Assembly (NCBI GenBank): GCA_002408725.1
Contig: DHTR01000009.1
Coordinates: 1-13,869, forward strand
Source: Pelotomaculum sp. UBA5255
GTDB lineage: Bacteria > Bacillota > Desulfotomaculia > Desulfotomaculales > Pelotomaculaceae
DNA length: 13,869 nucleotides
Reading direction: 5' to 3'
The notes below the pieces were generated by a model that was not told the origin of the DNA, ran no database searches, and saw nothing but the letters and a program-made list of their open reading frames with translations. The first letter of the stretch is position 1. Every line of letters starts with the position of its first letter. The position numbers and the translations under genes are program-made. Below, one piece after another: positions 1-7,152 of the stretch.

Positions 1-152
1 ATTGTTGTTTATACCATTTAAAAGTTTCCATGACTTTAACGTGGGATCATTCAGATTCGTTACATTTGTATTGAGCGCTGCACTAAAAGCCGTAGCTTGC
101 ATCTCGGCCGATGTCATGGAAGTGAGCGTGCTTGTGCCCGTGTCGGATCCGA
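1..152 (-). repeat. Near-identical DNA tract, copy B (post-array segment)
   Basis: This tract aligns without gaps to 1651-1802 at an offset of exactly 1650 bp. I count 11 mismatches in 152 bp (about 93 percent identity). It encodes the segment after each GLUG array (GSDTGTSTLTSM...EMQATAF...NDPTLK.WKL). It continues past the left edge. Confidence 0.9.
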
Positions 153-2790
153 CACCTGCGCCGGTAGCGCTGCTGTTCCAATAACCGTTTGTTATGGTAA
201 GGGTGTTATCTCCCACCAGACCGCCTATTTTGGTATTTAAGCCGCCTGTTGCGCTGCCTGTGGCATAGCTGTTTGTTATAAGGCCTTTATTCAATCCCAC
301 CAGGCCGCCTACTCTGGCAGAGATGCCGCCTGTTACGCTGCCTGTGGCATAGCTGTTTGTTATTGCGGCGTTGTAAAAATAATTATATCCCACCAAGCCG
401 CCTACTCTGGCAAAGTCACCGCCTGTTACACTGCCAGTAGCGTAGCTATTTTTTATTGTCGCGCCGACAACGGCCGTTCCCACTAGGCCGCCAATACTAG
501 CGTTGCTACCGGTGCTTCTCAAGCTGCCTGCAGCATAACAGTTTGTTATTATTGTACTTGAACCTGCTATCCCCACCAGGGCGCCAATACTGGCATTATC
601 CTTTGATGAATAGATTGCTGCATCCGGTAAACCTACATTGTTTATTGTAGCCTGAACAGTCCATCCAAACAAACCAATATTGGTTAGGGATGGGTCAGCG
701 CTTGTGGATGTGCCTATTTTAAGACCGAAAATCTTATATCCATTCCCGTCAAAACTACCCCTGAAGCATTTGACTCCATCTGTTCCTATCGGCGCCCAGT
801 AATGATCCGATAGATCAATATTAGATCCTAGAATAAATTTAAAACCGATAAATGCATTACCACCGTTAACCTGAGCCGCCACCCAGGCCAGCTCGGCGGC
901 TGTTGTGATGGTATAGGTTTTGTCTTTTAAAGCGGGCGCAGCAGTTGCTGCATAATCCGGCCAATAGCCCGATGTACCTTCTTCCGCTACTGCACTTGTA
1001 TAAGAACTCTTAGTTGCCGTTCCCGTCAATGTGCCTGTTAAGGCAACGGGTGTTACTTCAAAGCAGATGAATTTGCCAAGGTCAGTACCGGTCAGGGTAT
1101 ATGTTATACTTGTTTCGCCAATAATTTCTGCTTCATTTGTTCCACCGGCGTCATCAGCCCGGTACCATTTAAAAATTGAAGCCCCTTCAGCATCGCCCTC
1201 CGAATCGGCATAGGTATAACTGCCTGTTATTGTCTTACCCACTTTCATCTTGTCTGATATCTTGACATTTGACGCCGTTGGCGCCACGTTTTCGCATACC
1301 TCGACCTTCACTTCCGCCGTTTCGCTTGTTACTGTAACGATCTGAATTCCTGTAGCGCCGGTATCCGTGTTTGTAACCACACAATAGTAATATATTGTTC
1401 CCGCGGTATCAGCCGGCGCCGAATAAGTCGAATTTACAGCGCCATCTATAATGGTTCCGCCGCTGTTGCTGTCGATTGTATTGCTGTACCACTGATAGGA
1501 TAGTGTTCCTTTGCTGACAGTTGCCACAACCGACAAGCTAGCCGCCCCACCCACGCATGACGTTTTGTCCGCCGGGTTTGTGTTTATCGTCGGTGTTTCC
1601 ACGTTTGTGATAATGTCAAGGCCATCGCCCACGCCTTCAAGCACCGGATAATTGCCGTTTATACCATTTATAAGCTTCCATAACTTTAACGTGGGATCAT
1701 TCAGATTCGTTACATTGGTATTGAGCGTTGCAATAAAAGCCGTAGCTTGCATCTCGGCCGGCTTCATGGAAGTGAGCGTGCTTGTGCCCGTGTCGGATCC
1801 GATACCTTTACTGGCTGCATTGCTGTTCCAATACCCGTATGATATGACGCCGCTATTCTCCCCCACCAGACCGCCTATTTTAGCATAAATGCCACCTGTT
1901 AAGCTTCCTGTAGCGTAACAATTTGTAATTTTTGCAGCTGAATAATAATTATGTCCCACCAGGCCGCCTACACAGGCATTAATTCCACCTGATACGTTAC
2001 CAGTGGCGTAGCTGTTTGTTATGAAACCGGACGCAACCCATGCCACCAGCCCCCCGGCATAGCCTGACATTCCCGTAGAAACAACATTACCCGTAGCATA
2101 ACTGTTTTTTATGCTGCAGGTTGCTGAAAGGTGTCCCACCAGGCCACCGGCATACCCAGCTGAGCCGCCGGCCGTCACACTGTCTTTTGCATAGCAGTTT
2201 ATTATTTGGCCGCTTTTTATGACATTTCCCGCGAGGCCTCCTACATAGGCATCTCCGGCTCCACCCGTTAAGCTGCCCGTGACGCAACAGTTAGTAATAC
2301 TACCTCCGTCAACATATCCGGCAAGTCCTCCGACTGCAGTACCGGTCGATGAATTAATTGAAAGATCAATTCCAATATTTCTGATATTGGAAGAACAAAC
2401 ATACCCAAAAAACCCTACTTTTGTTAAACTTGAATCGTTTATTATCATCCCTGTAATCGCATGATTGTTTCCGTTAAAACTGCCTTTGAAACAATTTGTA
2501 GAATCCATTCCTATCGGAGCCCAGTAGTGTTCGGACAGGTCGATGTCGGCTCTCAGAGAAATCGTAGACCCTGAAAAGGTTGTCGCGCCGCTGTTGACCT
2601 GAGCAGCCACCCAGGCCAGCTCGGCGGCTGTTGTGATGGTATAGGTACTACCGCTCGGTGTAACTTCTATATAATTTCCCTCATTTGTCCATGTTCCATC
2701 CGCCGCCAGCGCCGTCAGTGTGAAAACCGGCAAAAAAGCGGCAACCAGAATAATAATTCTAAGAATGGTGATAAACCGTTTCAATTTCAT
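1..2790 (-). CDS. Secreted GLUG-repeat surface protein, 3' end outside window
   Basis: The frame is open for 930 codons from ATG 2790 to the left edge, where it is cut off. The start is supported by AAGGAG at 2795-2800, four bases upstream. Residues 1-30 form a Sec signal peptide (KLKR, hydrophobic stretch, LTALAA), so the protein is exported. Residues 50-120 and 626-695 are homologous entry domains (TITTAAELAWVAAQVN, then ADIDLS or SNIDLS, YWAPIG, and FNGN or FDGN). Each is followed by an array of GLUG repeats with the pattern VGGLVG..., I.NSYATGSVTGG (residues 122-326 and 701-876). Residues 398-498 (SYQWYS, YYYCVVTN) and 502-600 (KWYRADD, FICFEVTP) look like Ig-like domains. GLUG proteins are usually large cell-surface or adhesin-like proteins. 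The ligand is unknown, and any anchoring domain lies outside the window. It is preceded by a cas10 remnant whose second frame overlaps its start by ATGA. Confidence 0.88.
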   Translation of the reverse strand, partial: MKLKRFITILRIIILVAAFLPVFTLTALAADGTWTNEGNYIEVTPSGSTYTITTAAELAWVAAQVNSGATTFSGSTISLRADIDLSEHYWAPIGMDSTNCFKGSFNGNNHAITGMIINDSSLTKVGFFGYVCSSNIRNIGIDLSINSSTGTAVGGLAGYVDGGSITNCCVTGSLTGGAGDAYVGGLAGNVIKSGQIINCYAKDSVTAGGSAGYAGGLVGHLSATCSIKNSYATGNVVSTGMSGYAGGLVAWVASGFITNSYATGNVSGGINACVGGLVGHNYYSAAKITNCYATGSLTGGIYAKIGGLVGENSGVISYGYWNSNAASKGIGSDTGTSTLTSMKPAEMQATAFIATLNTNVTNLNDPTLKLWKLINGINGNYPVLEGVGDGLDIITNVETPTINTNPADKTSCVGGAASLSVVATVSKGTLSYQWYSNTIDSNSGGTIIDGAVNSTYSAPADTAGTIYYYCVVTNTDTGATGIQIVTVTSETAEVKVEVCENVAPTASNVKISDKMKVGKTITGSYTYADSEGDAEGASIFKWYRADDAGGTNEAEIIGETSITYTLTGTDLGKFICFEVTPVALTGTLTGTATKSSYTSAVAEEGTSGYWPDYAATAAPALKDKTYTITTAAELAWVAAQVNGGNAFIGFKFILGSNIDLSDHYWAPIGTDGVKCFRGSFDGNGYKIFGLKIGTSTSADPSLTNIGLFGWTVQATINNVGLPDAAIYSSKDNASIGALVGIAGSSTIITNCYAAGSLRSTGSNASIGGLVGTAVVGATIKNSYATGSVTGGDFARVGGLVGYNYFYNAAITNSYATGSVTGGISARVGGLVGLNKGLITNSYATGSATGGLNTKIGGLVGDNTLTITNGYWNSSATGAGVGSDTGTSTLTSMTSAEMQATAFSAALNTNVTNLNDPTLKSWKLLNGINNN
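163..690 (-). repeat. GLUG repeat array of module 2 (about six units)
   Basis: Residues 701-876 hold the second array, with cores near residues 704, 735, 766, 796, 827 and 855, ending in the same cap (NGYWNSSA). It has one unit fewer than module 1. This accounts for the module spacing changing from 1728 bp at the entry domains to 1650 bp at the array ends, a difference of 26 codons or one repeat. The units ending in SYATGS-TGG are more alike here than in module 1. Confidence 0.8.
869..918 (-). repeat. 50-bp direct repeat, copy B (entry-domain start)
   Basis: Identical to 2597-2646 except for one base. It encodes TYTITTAAELAWVAAQV at the start of the second entry domain. Confidence 0.9.
1651..1802 (-). 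repeat. Near-identical DNA tract, copy A (post-array segment)
   Basis: This is the partner of 1-152. Identity at the nucleotide level is much higher than between the GLUG units themselves, including an uninterrupted stretch over GGATCCGACACGGGCACAAG and its flanks. That suggests a recent duplication or gene conversion between modules. Confidence 0.9.
1813..2427 (-). repeat. GLUG repeat array of module 1 (about seven units)
   Basis: Residues 122-326 of the surface protein consist of units of about 25-32 residues, each with a core such as VGGLAG or IGGLVG followed by ITN(S/C)YATG. Unit cores start near residues 124, 152, 182, 213, 244, 273 and 304. The first unit (KVGFFG) is divergent, and the last ends in YGYWNS, which caps the array. 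Units differ enough in DNA to suggest old amplification. Confidence 0.8.
2597..2646 (-). repeat. 50-bp direct repeat, copy A (entry-domain start)
   Basis: Partner of 869-918, offset 1728 bp, one mismatch. It marks the beginning of the first GLUG module. Confidence 0.9.
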
Positions 2791-3103
2791 ACTTCTCCTT
2801 TATTTTTATGGTTAACCTTTACAAAGTCCCCCTCCTGCGAAGATTCTAAGCTCATTTCCAACCTTTTTAATATCCTGGTCTTCACCCTCTCAATAACGGC
2901 CACAAACATGTTGGGCAGGGAAGGTTCGTCCAGGCAGGGAAAGATCACCTCGCCTCGAAACTTTCCCGCGCCTTTGTGGCGGATACCCGGCATAGATGAG
3001 AAAGAAGGAAACTACCGTAGTACAGATCCTGGGCTTTCCGGGCTTGGGCGATTAACGACTGCACCGACTGGCCTGATGGTGGAAAAAAAACAGCATCCCG
3101 CAC
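2787..3103 (-). pseudogene. cmr2: Remnant of CRISPR type III-B cas10/cmr2, frameshifted N-terminal fragment
   Basis: A GTG at 3103 has a strong ribosome site (AAGGAGG, 3111-3117, 7-nt spacing). The first frame (3103-2945, 52 aa) contains SVQSLIAQARKAQDLYYGSF then LLSHLCR. This matches the N-terminal Cmr2/Cas10 signature GPVQ-FI-ARKT-DL-GS-LLS-L. That frame ends at TGA 2945-2947. The match resumes one frame over (ORF 2993-2787) with GEVIFPCLDEPSLPNMFVAV, the following Cmr2 block (IFP...PSLPNRF-A). One insertion or deletion near 2950-2990 therefore separates the blocks. Only about 100 of the several hundred codons of a full cas10 remain: the palm/GGDD parts are absent and the GLUG gene starts at once. 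In the intact family the protein is the large subunit of the Cmr RNA-guided complex and makes cyclic oligoadenylate. No other cas gene or repeat array is seen here. Recognition rests on motif memory, not on a search. Confidence 0.72.
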
Positions 3104-3110
3104 TGGCTCA

Positions 3111-3117
3111 CCTCCTT
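3111..3117 (-). promoter_or_regulatory. Ribosome binding site of the cas10/cmr2 remnant
   Basis: AAGGAGG on the minus strand lies 7 nt before GTG 3103. It fixes the original start of the broken cas10 gene and shows that the fragment keeps its native 5' end. Confidence 0.65.
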
Positions 3118-3224
3118 CTTGTTTACTTTAATTCCCTATCATTTTGACTATTTCCTGCCAACATTACACAATATGCCAAGAAAGAGGCTGTCACTGTCTA
3201 TTTTAATTGCTGCAAAAGGATGTT

Positions 3225-3252
3225 TTAATAATATGTAGCATTTTATTATTAA
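3225..3252. repeat. AT-only inverted repeat (9-bp arms)
   Basis: TTAATAATA (3225-3233) and TATTATTAA (3244-3252) are perfect reverse complements around a 10-nt centre. The arms contain no G or C, so an RNA hairpin would be weak. A protein-binding dyad or chance in AT-rich DNA are both possible. Confidence 0.4.
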
Positions 3253-3314
3253 CCTGGGACGTTGTATACGGTTTGATGGTTATACTTAAAGTTTTTCCGC
3301 TTTGCTGTGGTTCA

Positions 3315-3343
3315 TTGACGAAATGATCCTGATATCATATGCT
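3315..3343 (+). promoter_or_regulatory. Candidate sigma-A promoter for sbcDC
   Basis: TTGACG (3315-3320) and TATGCT (3338-3343) are separated by 17 bp. The -35 box matches the consensus at 5 of 6 positions and the -10 box at 4 of 6. It would give a leader of about 220 nt before sbcD, containing the dyads at 3409-3423 and 3471-3495. No other evidence supports it. Confidence 0.35.
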
Positions 3344-3574
3344 TACTTTAGAGAGTGTATATTAGATTTGCGCGGGCTAAAATGGATTGAAAATGGTTCA
3401 AGATATATAACACTAAAAGTGTTTGAGAAAAGAAAGGGAATTTGCTTTTTGCGGTGATGTGGACCTTATGCCTACCAATGAGTACAGCCGGTAGGACGAG
3501 GAAAGGCTGTCAAAGACGCCGTTTTCATCGTGAAAGCAGCGGGAACGGTAATATCCTTAAAATGAGGTAAAATG

Positions 3575-4726
3575 ATGAAAATTCTACACACATCCGACTG
3601 GCACCTAGGGCGCATCTTTCACGGCGTCCACCTTACCGGTGAACAGTCCTACATATTAGACCAATTTATCAGACTCGCCGGCGACACCAAGCCGGACGTC
3701 ATCCTCATCGCCGGGGATGTTTACGATCGCTCGGTACCCCCGGCCGAGGCTGTGAAACTCCTGGACGAAGTGCTCTCCAAGATCCTCCTCGACTACAACA
3801 TCCCCATCATCATGATCGCAGGCAACCACGACAGCCCGGAGCGACTGGGGTTCGGCAACCGCCTGCTGGCCCGCCAGGGTCTGCACCTCGCCGGACAGCC
3901 GGCGAACCTGGCGCCGGTTGTTATTAACGACGCTTATGGGCCGGTCTACTTTTGCCCGCTCCCTTTCGCCGAACCGTCAGTGGTAAGGGAATGCCTGGCT
4001 GATCCGGGCGTGTCCGACCACGACCGGGCCATGCTTTCACTGGTCAACTACATAACGAAATCAATACCAAAGGGAGCGCGTACCGTTGCCGTCGCCCACG
4101 CCTTTGTGGCGGGCGGCGAAGGGAGCGAGTCGGAGCGGCCTCTTTCCGTCGGGGGCTCGGGGGCGGTCGAAGCCGCCTGTTTCCAACCCTTCCACTACAC
4201 GGCCCTGGGGCACCTGCACCGGCCCCAGAACGCCGGCGGCGGGCGCATTCGCTATGCCGGGTCGCTGATGAAGTATTCCTTTTCCGAGGCCGCCCATAAA
4301 AAATCTGCAACCCTGGTGGAAATGGACGAGGCTGGAAATGTAACGGTGGAAGAAATCCCCCTCACCCCCCGCCGGGACCTGCGCTGCCTGGATGGCTTTC
4401 TAAACGAGATCCTGGAGGGACCGCAGAACGGAGAATGTCGGGAAGACTACCTGATGGTCACCCTGAGGGACACCGGCGCCGTCCTGGACGCCATCGGCAA
4501 ACTCCGGGAGGTGTACCCCAACGTCCTGCACATTGAGCGCCCCCACCTGACTGACGGGGGTGACCTGCGCGGGCCCGGCGGGGACCACCGGCGTCTGGCA
4601 GAGATGGACCTCTTCGCTTCCTTTTTCGAACAGGTCACAGGGGACCCACTGACACAAGAACAGGCGGAATCCTTCACCGACACAGTGGAAGCGCTTTACC
4701 GGCAGGAGCGGGAGGTGCTGTCATGA
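3575..4726 (+). CDS. sbcD: SbcD, nuclease subunit of the SbcCD (Mre11-Rad50 type) complex
   Basis: SbcD is the Mn-dependent exo/endonuclease subunit that, with the SbcC ATPase, cuts DNA hairpins and blocked ends in the cytoplasm. All calcineurin-type phosphoesterase motifs are visible in the 383-residue protein: TSDWHLG (D8, H10), AGDVYDR (D48), GNHDS (N84, H85), AHAFVAGGE (H175) and GHLHRPQ (H213, H215). Length is normal for the family. Two tandem ATGs occur, at 3572 and 3575. I chose the second because GAGG (3564-3567) is 7 nt from it but only 4 nt from the first, and because the family typically begins MKILHTSDWHLG. The stop overlaps the sbcC start by ATGA (4723-4726), so the two are translationally coupled. 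The enzyme looks intact, but its partner SbcC is truncated, so complex function in this strain is doubtful. Confidence 0.95.
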   Translation: MKILHTSDWHLGRIFHGVHLTGEQSYILDQFIRLAGDTKPDVILIAGDVYDRSVPPAEAVKLLDEVLSKILLDYNIPIIMIAGNHDSPERLGFGNRLLARQGLHLAGQPANLAPVVINDAYGPVYFCPLPFAEPSVVRECLADPGVSDHDRAMLSLVNYITKSIPKGARTVAVAHAFVAGGEGSESERPLSVGGSGAVEAACFQPFHYTALGHLHRPQNAGGGRIRYAGSLMKYSFSEAAHKKSATLVEMDEAGNVTVEEIPLTPRRDLRCLDGFLNEILEGPQNGECREDYLMVTLRDTGAVLDAIGKLREVYPNVLHIERPHLTDGGDLRGPGGDHRRLAEMDLFASFFEQVTGDPLTQEQAESFTDTVEALYRQEREVLS

Positions 4727-7152
4727 GACCGGTTAGACTTACAATAAGCGCCTTCGGGCCTTACGCCGGAACGCAGGTGCTGGACTTCACGGAGCTGGGC
4801 GGGCGTACTTTTTTCCTGGTCCACGGCCCCACCGGGTCGGGCAAAACGGCCATTCTCGACGCCATTTGCTTTGCCCTCTACGGGGACACCAGCGGCGCGG
4901 AGCGGGACGGCAAGCAGATGCGCAGCGACCACGCCGGCCTGTCAGAGCCGACAGAAATCACCCTTGACTTTGCCGTCGGGGCGGAAACCTACCGCGTTAA
5001 GCGCAGCCCGGAGCAGGAGCGGCCCAAGAAGTCCGGTGAAGGGACCACGACCATGCGTTCCACCGCCACACTCTGGGAGTTGACAGGAGTTAAGTCCGGA
5101 GAGGAAGACGGCGCCGTCCTGGCAGACGGCTGCATCAAGGTCACGGAAGCGGTGGGGAAACTCCTGGGCTTTAAGAGCAGCCAGTTTCGCCAGGTGGTTA
5201 TGCTTCCCCAGGGAGAATTTCGCAGACTTTTGACTGCGGACTCCAGGGAGCGGCAGGTGATCCTGGAAACCCTGTTCCGAACCGAGGTTTACCGCCGGAT
5301 CGAGGAAGCCCTGAAGGATTCGGCCAGGGGTCTCCAGGAAAGCTTCAAAAAGTCTTCAGCACGGCGAACCTGGGTCTTGCAGGAAGCTGGAACGGACAAC
5401 CGGGGAGAGTTGGAGAAGCGGTATAACCTACATAAAGAACAACTCAAGGAAGCGGTGCTGCAAATCAAACAGGGCCGTGAAGCAGTCAAAGCAGTGCAGG
5501 ACCGACTGAATATCGGGAGACAAATCCAGGAGAAACTCAAGGAAAAAACAGAAGCGCAGGCTGCCGTAGCCGGGCTGGAAGCAAAAGCCCGGGAATTCGA
5601 GGCGCAGCGGGTTGTGCTGGCGAGGGCCGGCCTGGCCTCCGGCCTGGTGGACGCAGAGCGTTCGCTAATGGTCCGCCGCAGTGAGACGGAAAAAGCAGCC
5701 CGGTACCTTTTGGAAAAGCAAAAGCTGCAGGAACAGGCCCTGGGCGCTAAGGACGGGGCAAGGAGAAAACTGCTGGCGGAAACGGAAAAAGAGCCGAAGC
5801 GGGAAGCCGCAAGGCGCAAAGTCATTGACCTGGAGGGCTGCGCTGAGAAGGTGGCCGCCCTCGAAGGCGCCCGGAACAAGGTCAGGGAATCCCGGGAAAA
5901 AGCCGTGTCCGCAGATGGGCAGCAAAAAGACTGCGAAAAATCCCTGGCCGAGCTCCGGCATACCCTGGAAGAAAAGGCCAAAGCCCACCTCGAGGCGGTT
6001 AACCAGGCAGCCCTGACCCCGGCACTGGAGGCTGCCTGCAGGGAGGCGGCGCAGCTGTACGGCAAAAGAAAAACGCTGGAGGAACAGCAGGCGGAGCTTA
6101 CCTTAACCAAAAAGGCATATCAATCGGCCTCCCTCCGTTTCCAGCAGACCCGGGATCAATATCTCTCAACAAAAGAGGAACTCGCCGGTCTGCAGGAGGT
6201 ATGGAACAAGGGGCAGGCGGCCATCCTGGCCGGCACGCTGAGCGAGGGTGCGCCCTGCCCGGTGTGCGGCTCGACGGAGCACCCCTCTCCCACCCGGAGC
6301 AAAGCAACACTCCCGGGGGAAGCTGAGCTCAAATCACGGCAGCAGGCCTTGACAAAACTGGAGTCCCGCCGGGACAAAGCGCATACTGAATTGAGCGCCC
6401 TGGAAACGAAAAAAGCAACCCTGGAGAACCGGGTTGAAGACATGGAAAAGGAAATGGGTGAAAGCGCCGGCCTGTCCCTGGAAAGCCTCCTGAAAACCGG
6501 CAGGGAAGCAAAAGAGCGCCGGCAGCAGGCCAGCCGGGCCACGGAGACGGCCTCCGCCCTCGACCGTGCAATCCAAGAACTGAAACAGCGAGAAAAATTG
6601 CTGGTTGAGCAGCTGGATCTTTTAAAGGAAGCGTTAGAGAAAGTCCGGGCGGATTTGGAGGCGGCCCAGGCGGTGGCGAGGGAACGCGAGGCCACCGTGC
6701 CGGAGGACCTGCGTGAAGCAGCTTCCCTGCAAAAAGCCCTGGAGCAAGCCCGGAGCAGCCGCGACCAATTGGCTGCCGCCCTGGAGCAAGCCCGCAAAGA
6801 AGTGGAAGAAACAGCACAGACCCTGGCCGGTGCGGAAACGGCTGCACAGGAAGCCTCCACTGGACTTGAGGCGGCTGTAAAGCGGGCGGAGCAAGAAGAG
6901 CTTGCCTTTCTTCGGCGCCTGGAGGAGTCTGGTTTCAAGAACATACCCGAATACGAAACAGCCAGGAGAACTATAGAAGAAATACGTTTAATGGAAAAAG
7001 AGATCAAAGATTTCGACGGTAACCTGGCGGCTGCCGGGGATCGCCTGAGGAGGGCCCTTCAGGCGGCGGAAGGCCTCACGGAGCCCCGCCTGAAGGAGCT
7101 TGATGACGAACGGAAAAAAGCGGAGATGGCCCTGGAGCGCAGTTTAAATTAG
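4723..7152 (+). pseudogene. sbcC: SbcC (Rad50-like ATPase), C-terminally truncated
   Basis: This is the SMC-like ATPase subunit of SbcCD. The 809-residue product has the N-terminal ATPase lobe with Walker A GPTGSGKT (35-42) and the Q-loop region (VVMLPQGEFRRLL). A long coiled coil rich in E, K, A and Q follows, with the zinc hook CPVC at 512-515 and then the returning coil. Family members are usually about 1000 residues or more, with the hook near the middle. The C-terminal lobe, with the ABC signature (LSGGE type), Walker B acidic pair and D-loop, is missing. The frame ends SLN-TAG at 7150-7152, where a different gene's interior begins in another frame. Without the second lobe no composite ATP site can form, so I treat it as a broken gene even though a protein could still be made and could bind SbcD through the basal coil. 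A misassembly at the junction would also explain this. Confidence 0.85.
7107..7151 (+). other. Junction where sbcC is joined to a stalk-domain gene
   Basis: SbcC-like coil sequence runs in frame 1 to about 7140 (KKAEMALER), then a stop follows four codons later. In frame 3 an open frame follows the TGA at 7104-7106 and becomes protein-like from about 7146 (KLDYGFLVPQKKLEANYDII). The breakpoint must lie between these limits. Base composition changes across it, from GC-rich sbcC to AT-richer stalk gene. No insertion element or long repeat is visible at the join. Confidence 0.7.

Larger units (their letters stand above)
3118..3571. other. AT-rich intergenic region between divergent genes
   Basis: This 454-bp stretch separates the leftward cas10 remnant from rightward sbcD. 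I see no convincing gene. A 44-codon plus-strand ORF at 3323-3457 and a 30-codon ORF at 3479-3568 lack ribosome sites and recognisable motifs. Visible structure consists of three perfect inverted repeats: 3225-3252 (9-bp arms), 3409-3423 (AACACT-AAA-AGTGTT) and 3471-3495 (CCTACC/GGTAGG around 13 nt). There is also a sigma-A-like promoter candidate at 3315-3343. No CRISPR repeats were found. Confidence 0.6.

Noticed and set aside
1..2790. Possible CRISPR array because of regularly spaced repeats on the left
   Set aside because: The repeats lie in a continuous reading frame, diverge at codon third positions and encode GLUG units. Unit length (75-95 bp) and sequence do not fit repeat-spacer structure.
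2908..3147. 79-codon plus-strand ORF
   Set aside because: It lies antisense to the cas10-like blocks, has no ribosome site and its translation shows no recognisable domain.
3409..3423. Small hairpin AACACT-AAA-AGTGTT as terminator
   Set aside because: It is only six pairs with no T tract after it, and no upstream gene that would need it.
3323..3457. 44-codon plus-strand ORF (MILISYAYFRECILDL...)
   Set aside because: It reads somewhat like protein but has no ribosome site, overlaps the sbcD promoter candidate and matches nothing I know.
5289..6110. Long minus-strand ORF (273 codons) inside sbcC, and a similar one at 6156-7007
   Set aside because: These are low-complexity Ser/Arg/Ala-rich shadows of the GC-rich, coiled-coil-coding strand. 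They lack ribosome sites and family motifs.
6736..6794. 17-bp direct repeat in sbcC (6736-6752 and 6778-6794)
   Set aside because: The 42-bp offset equals 14 residues (ALEQAR repeated), which is ordinary coiled-coil periodicity rather than a mobile or regulatory repeat.
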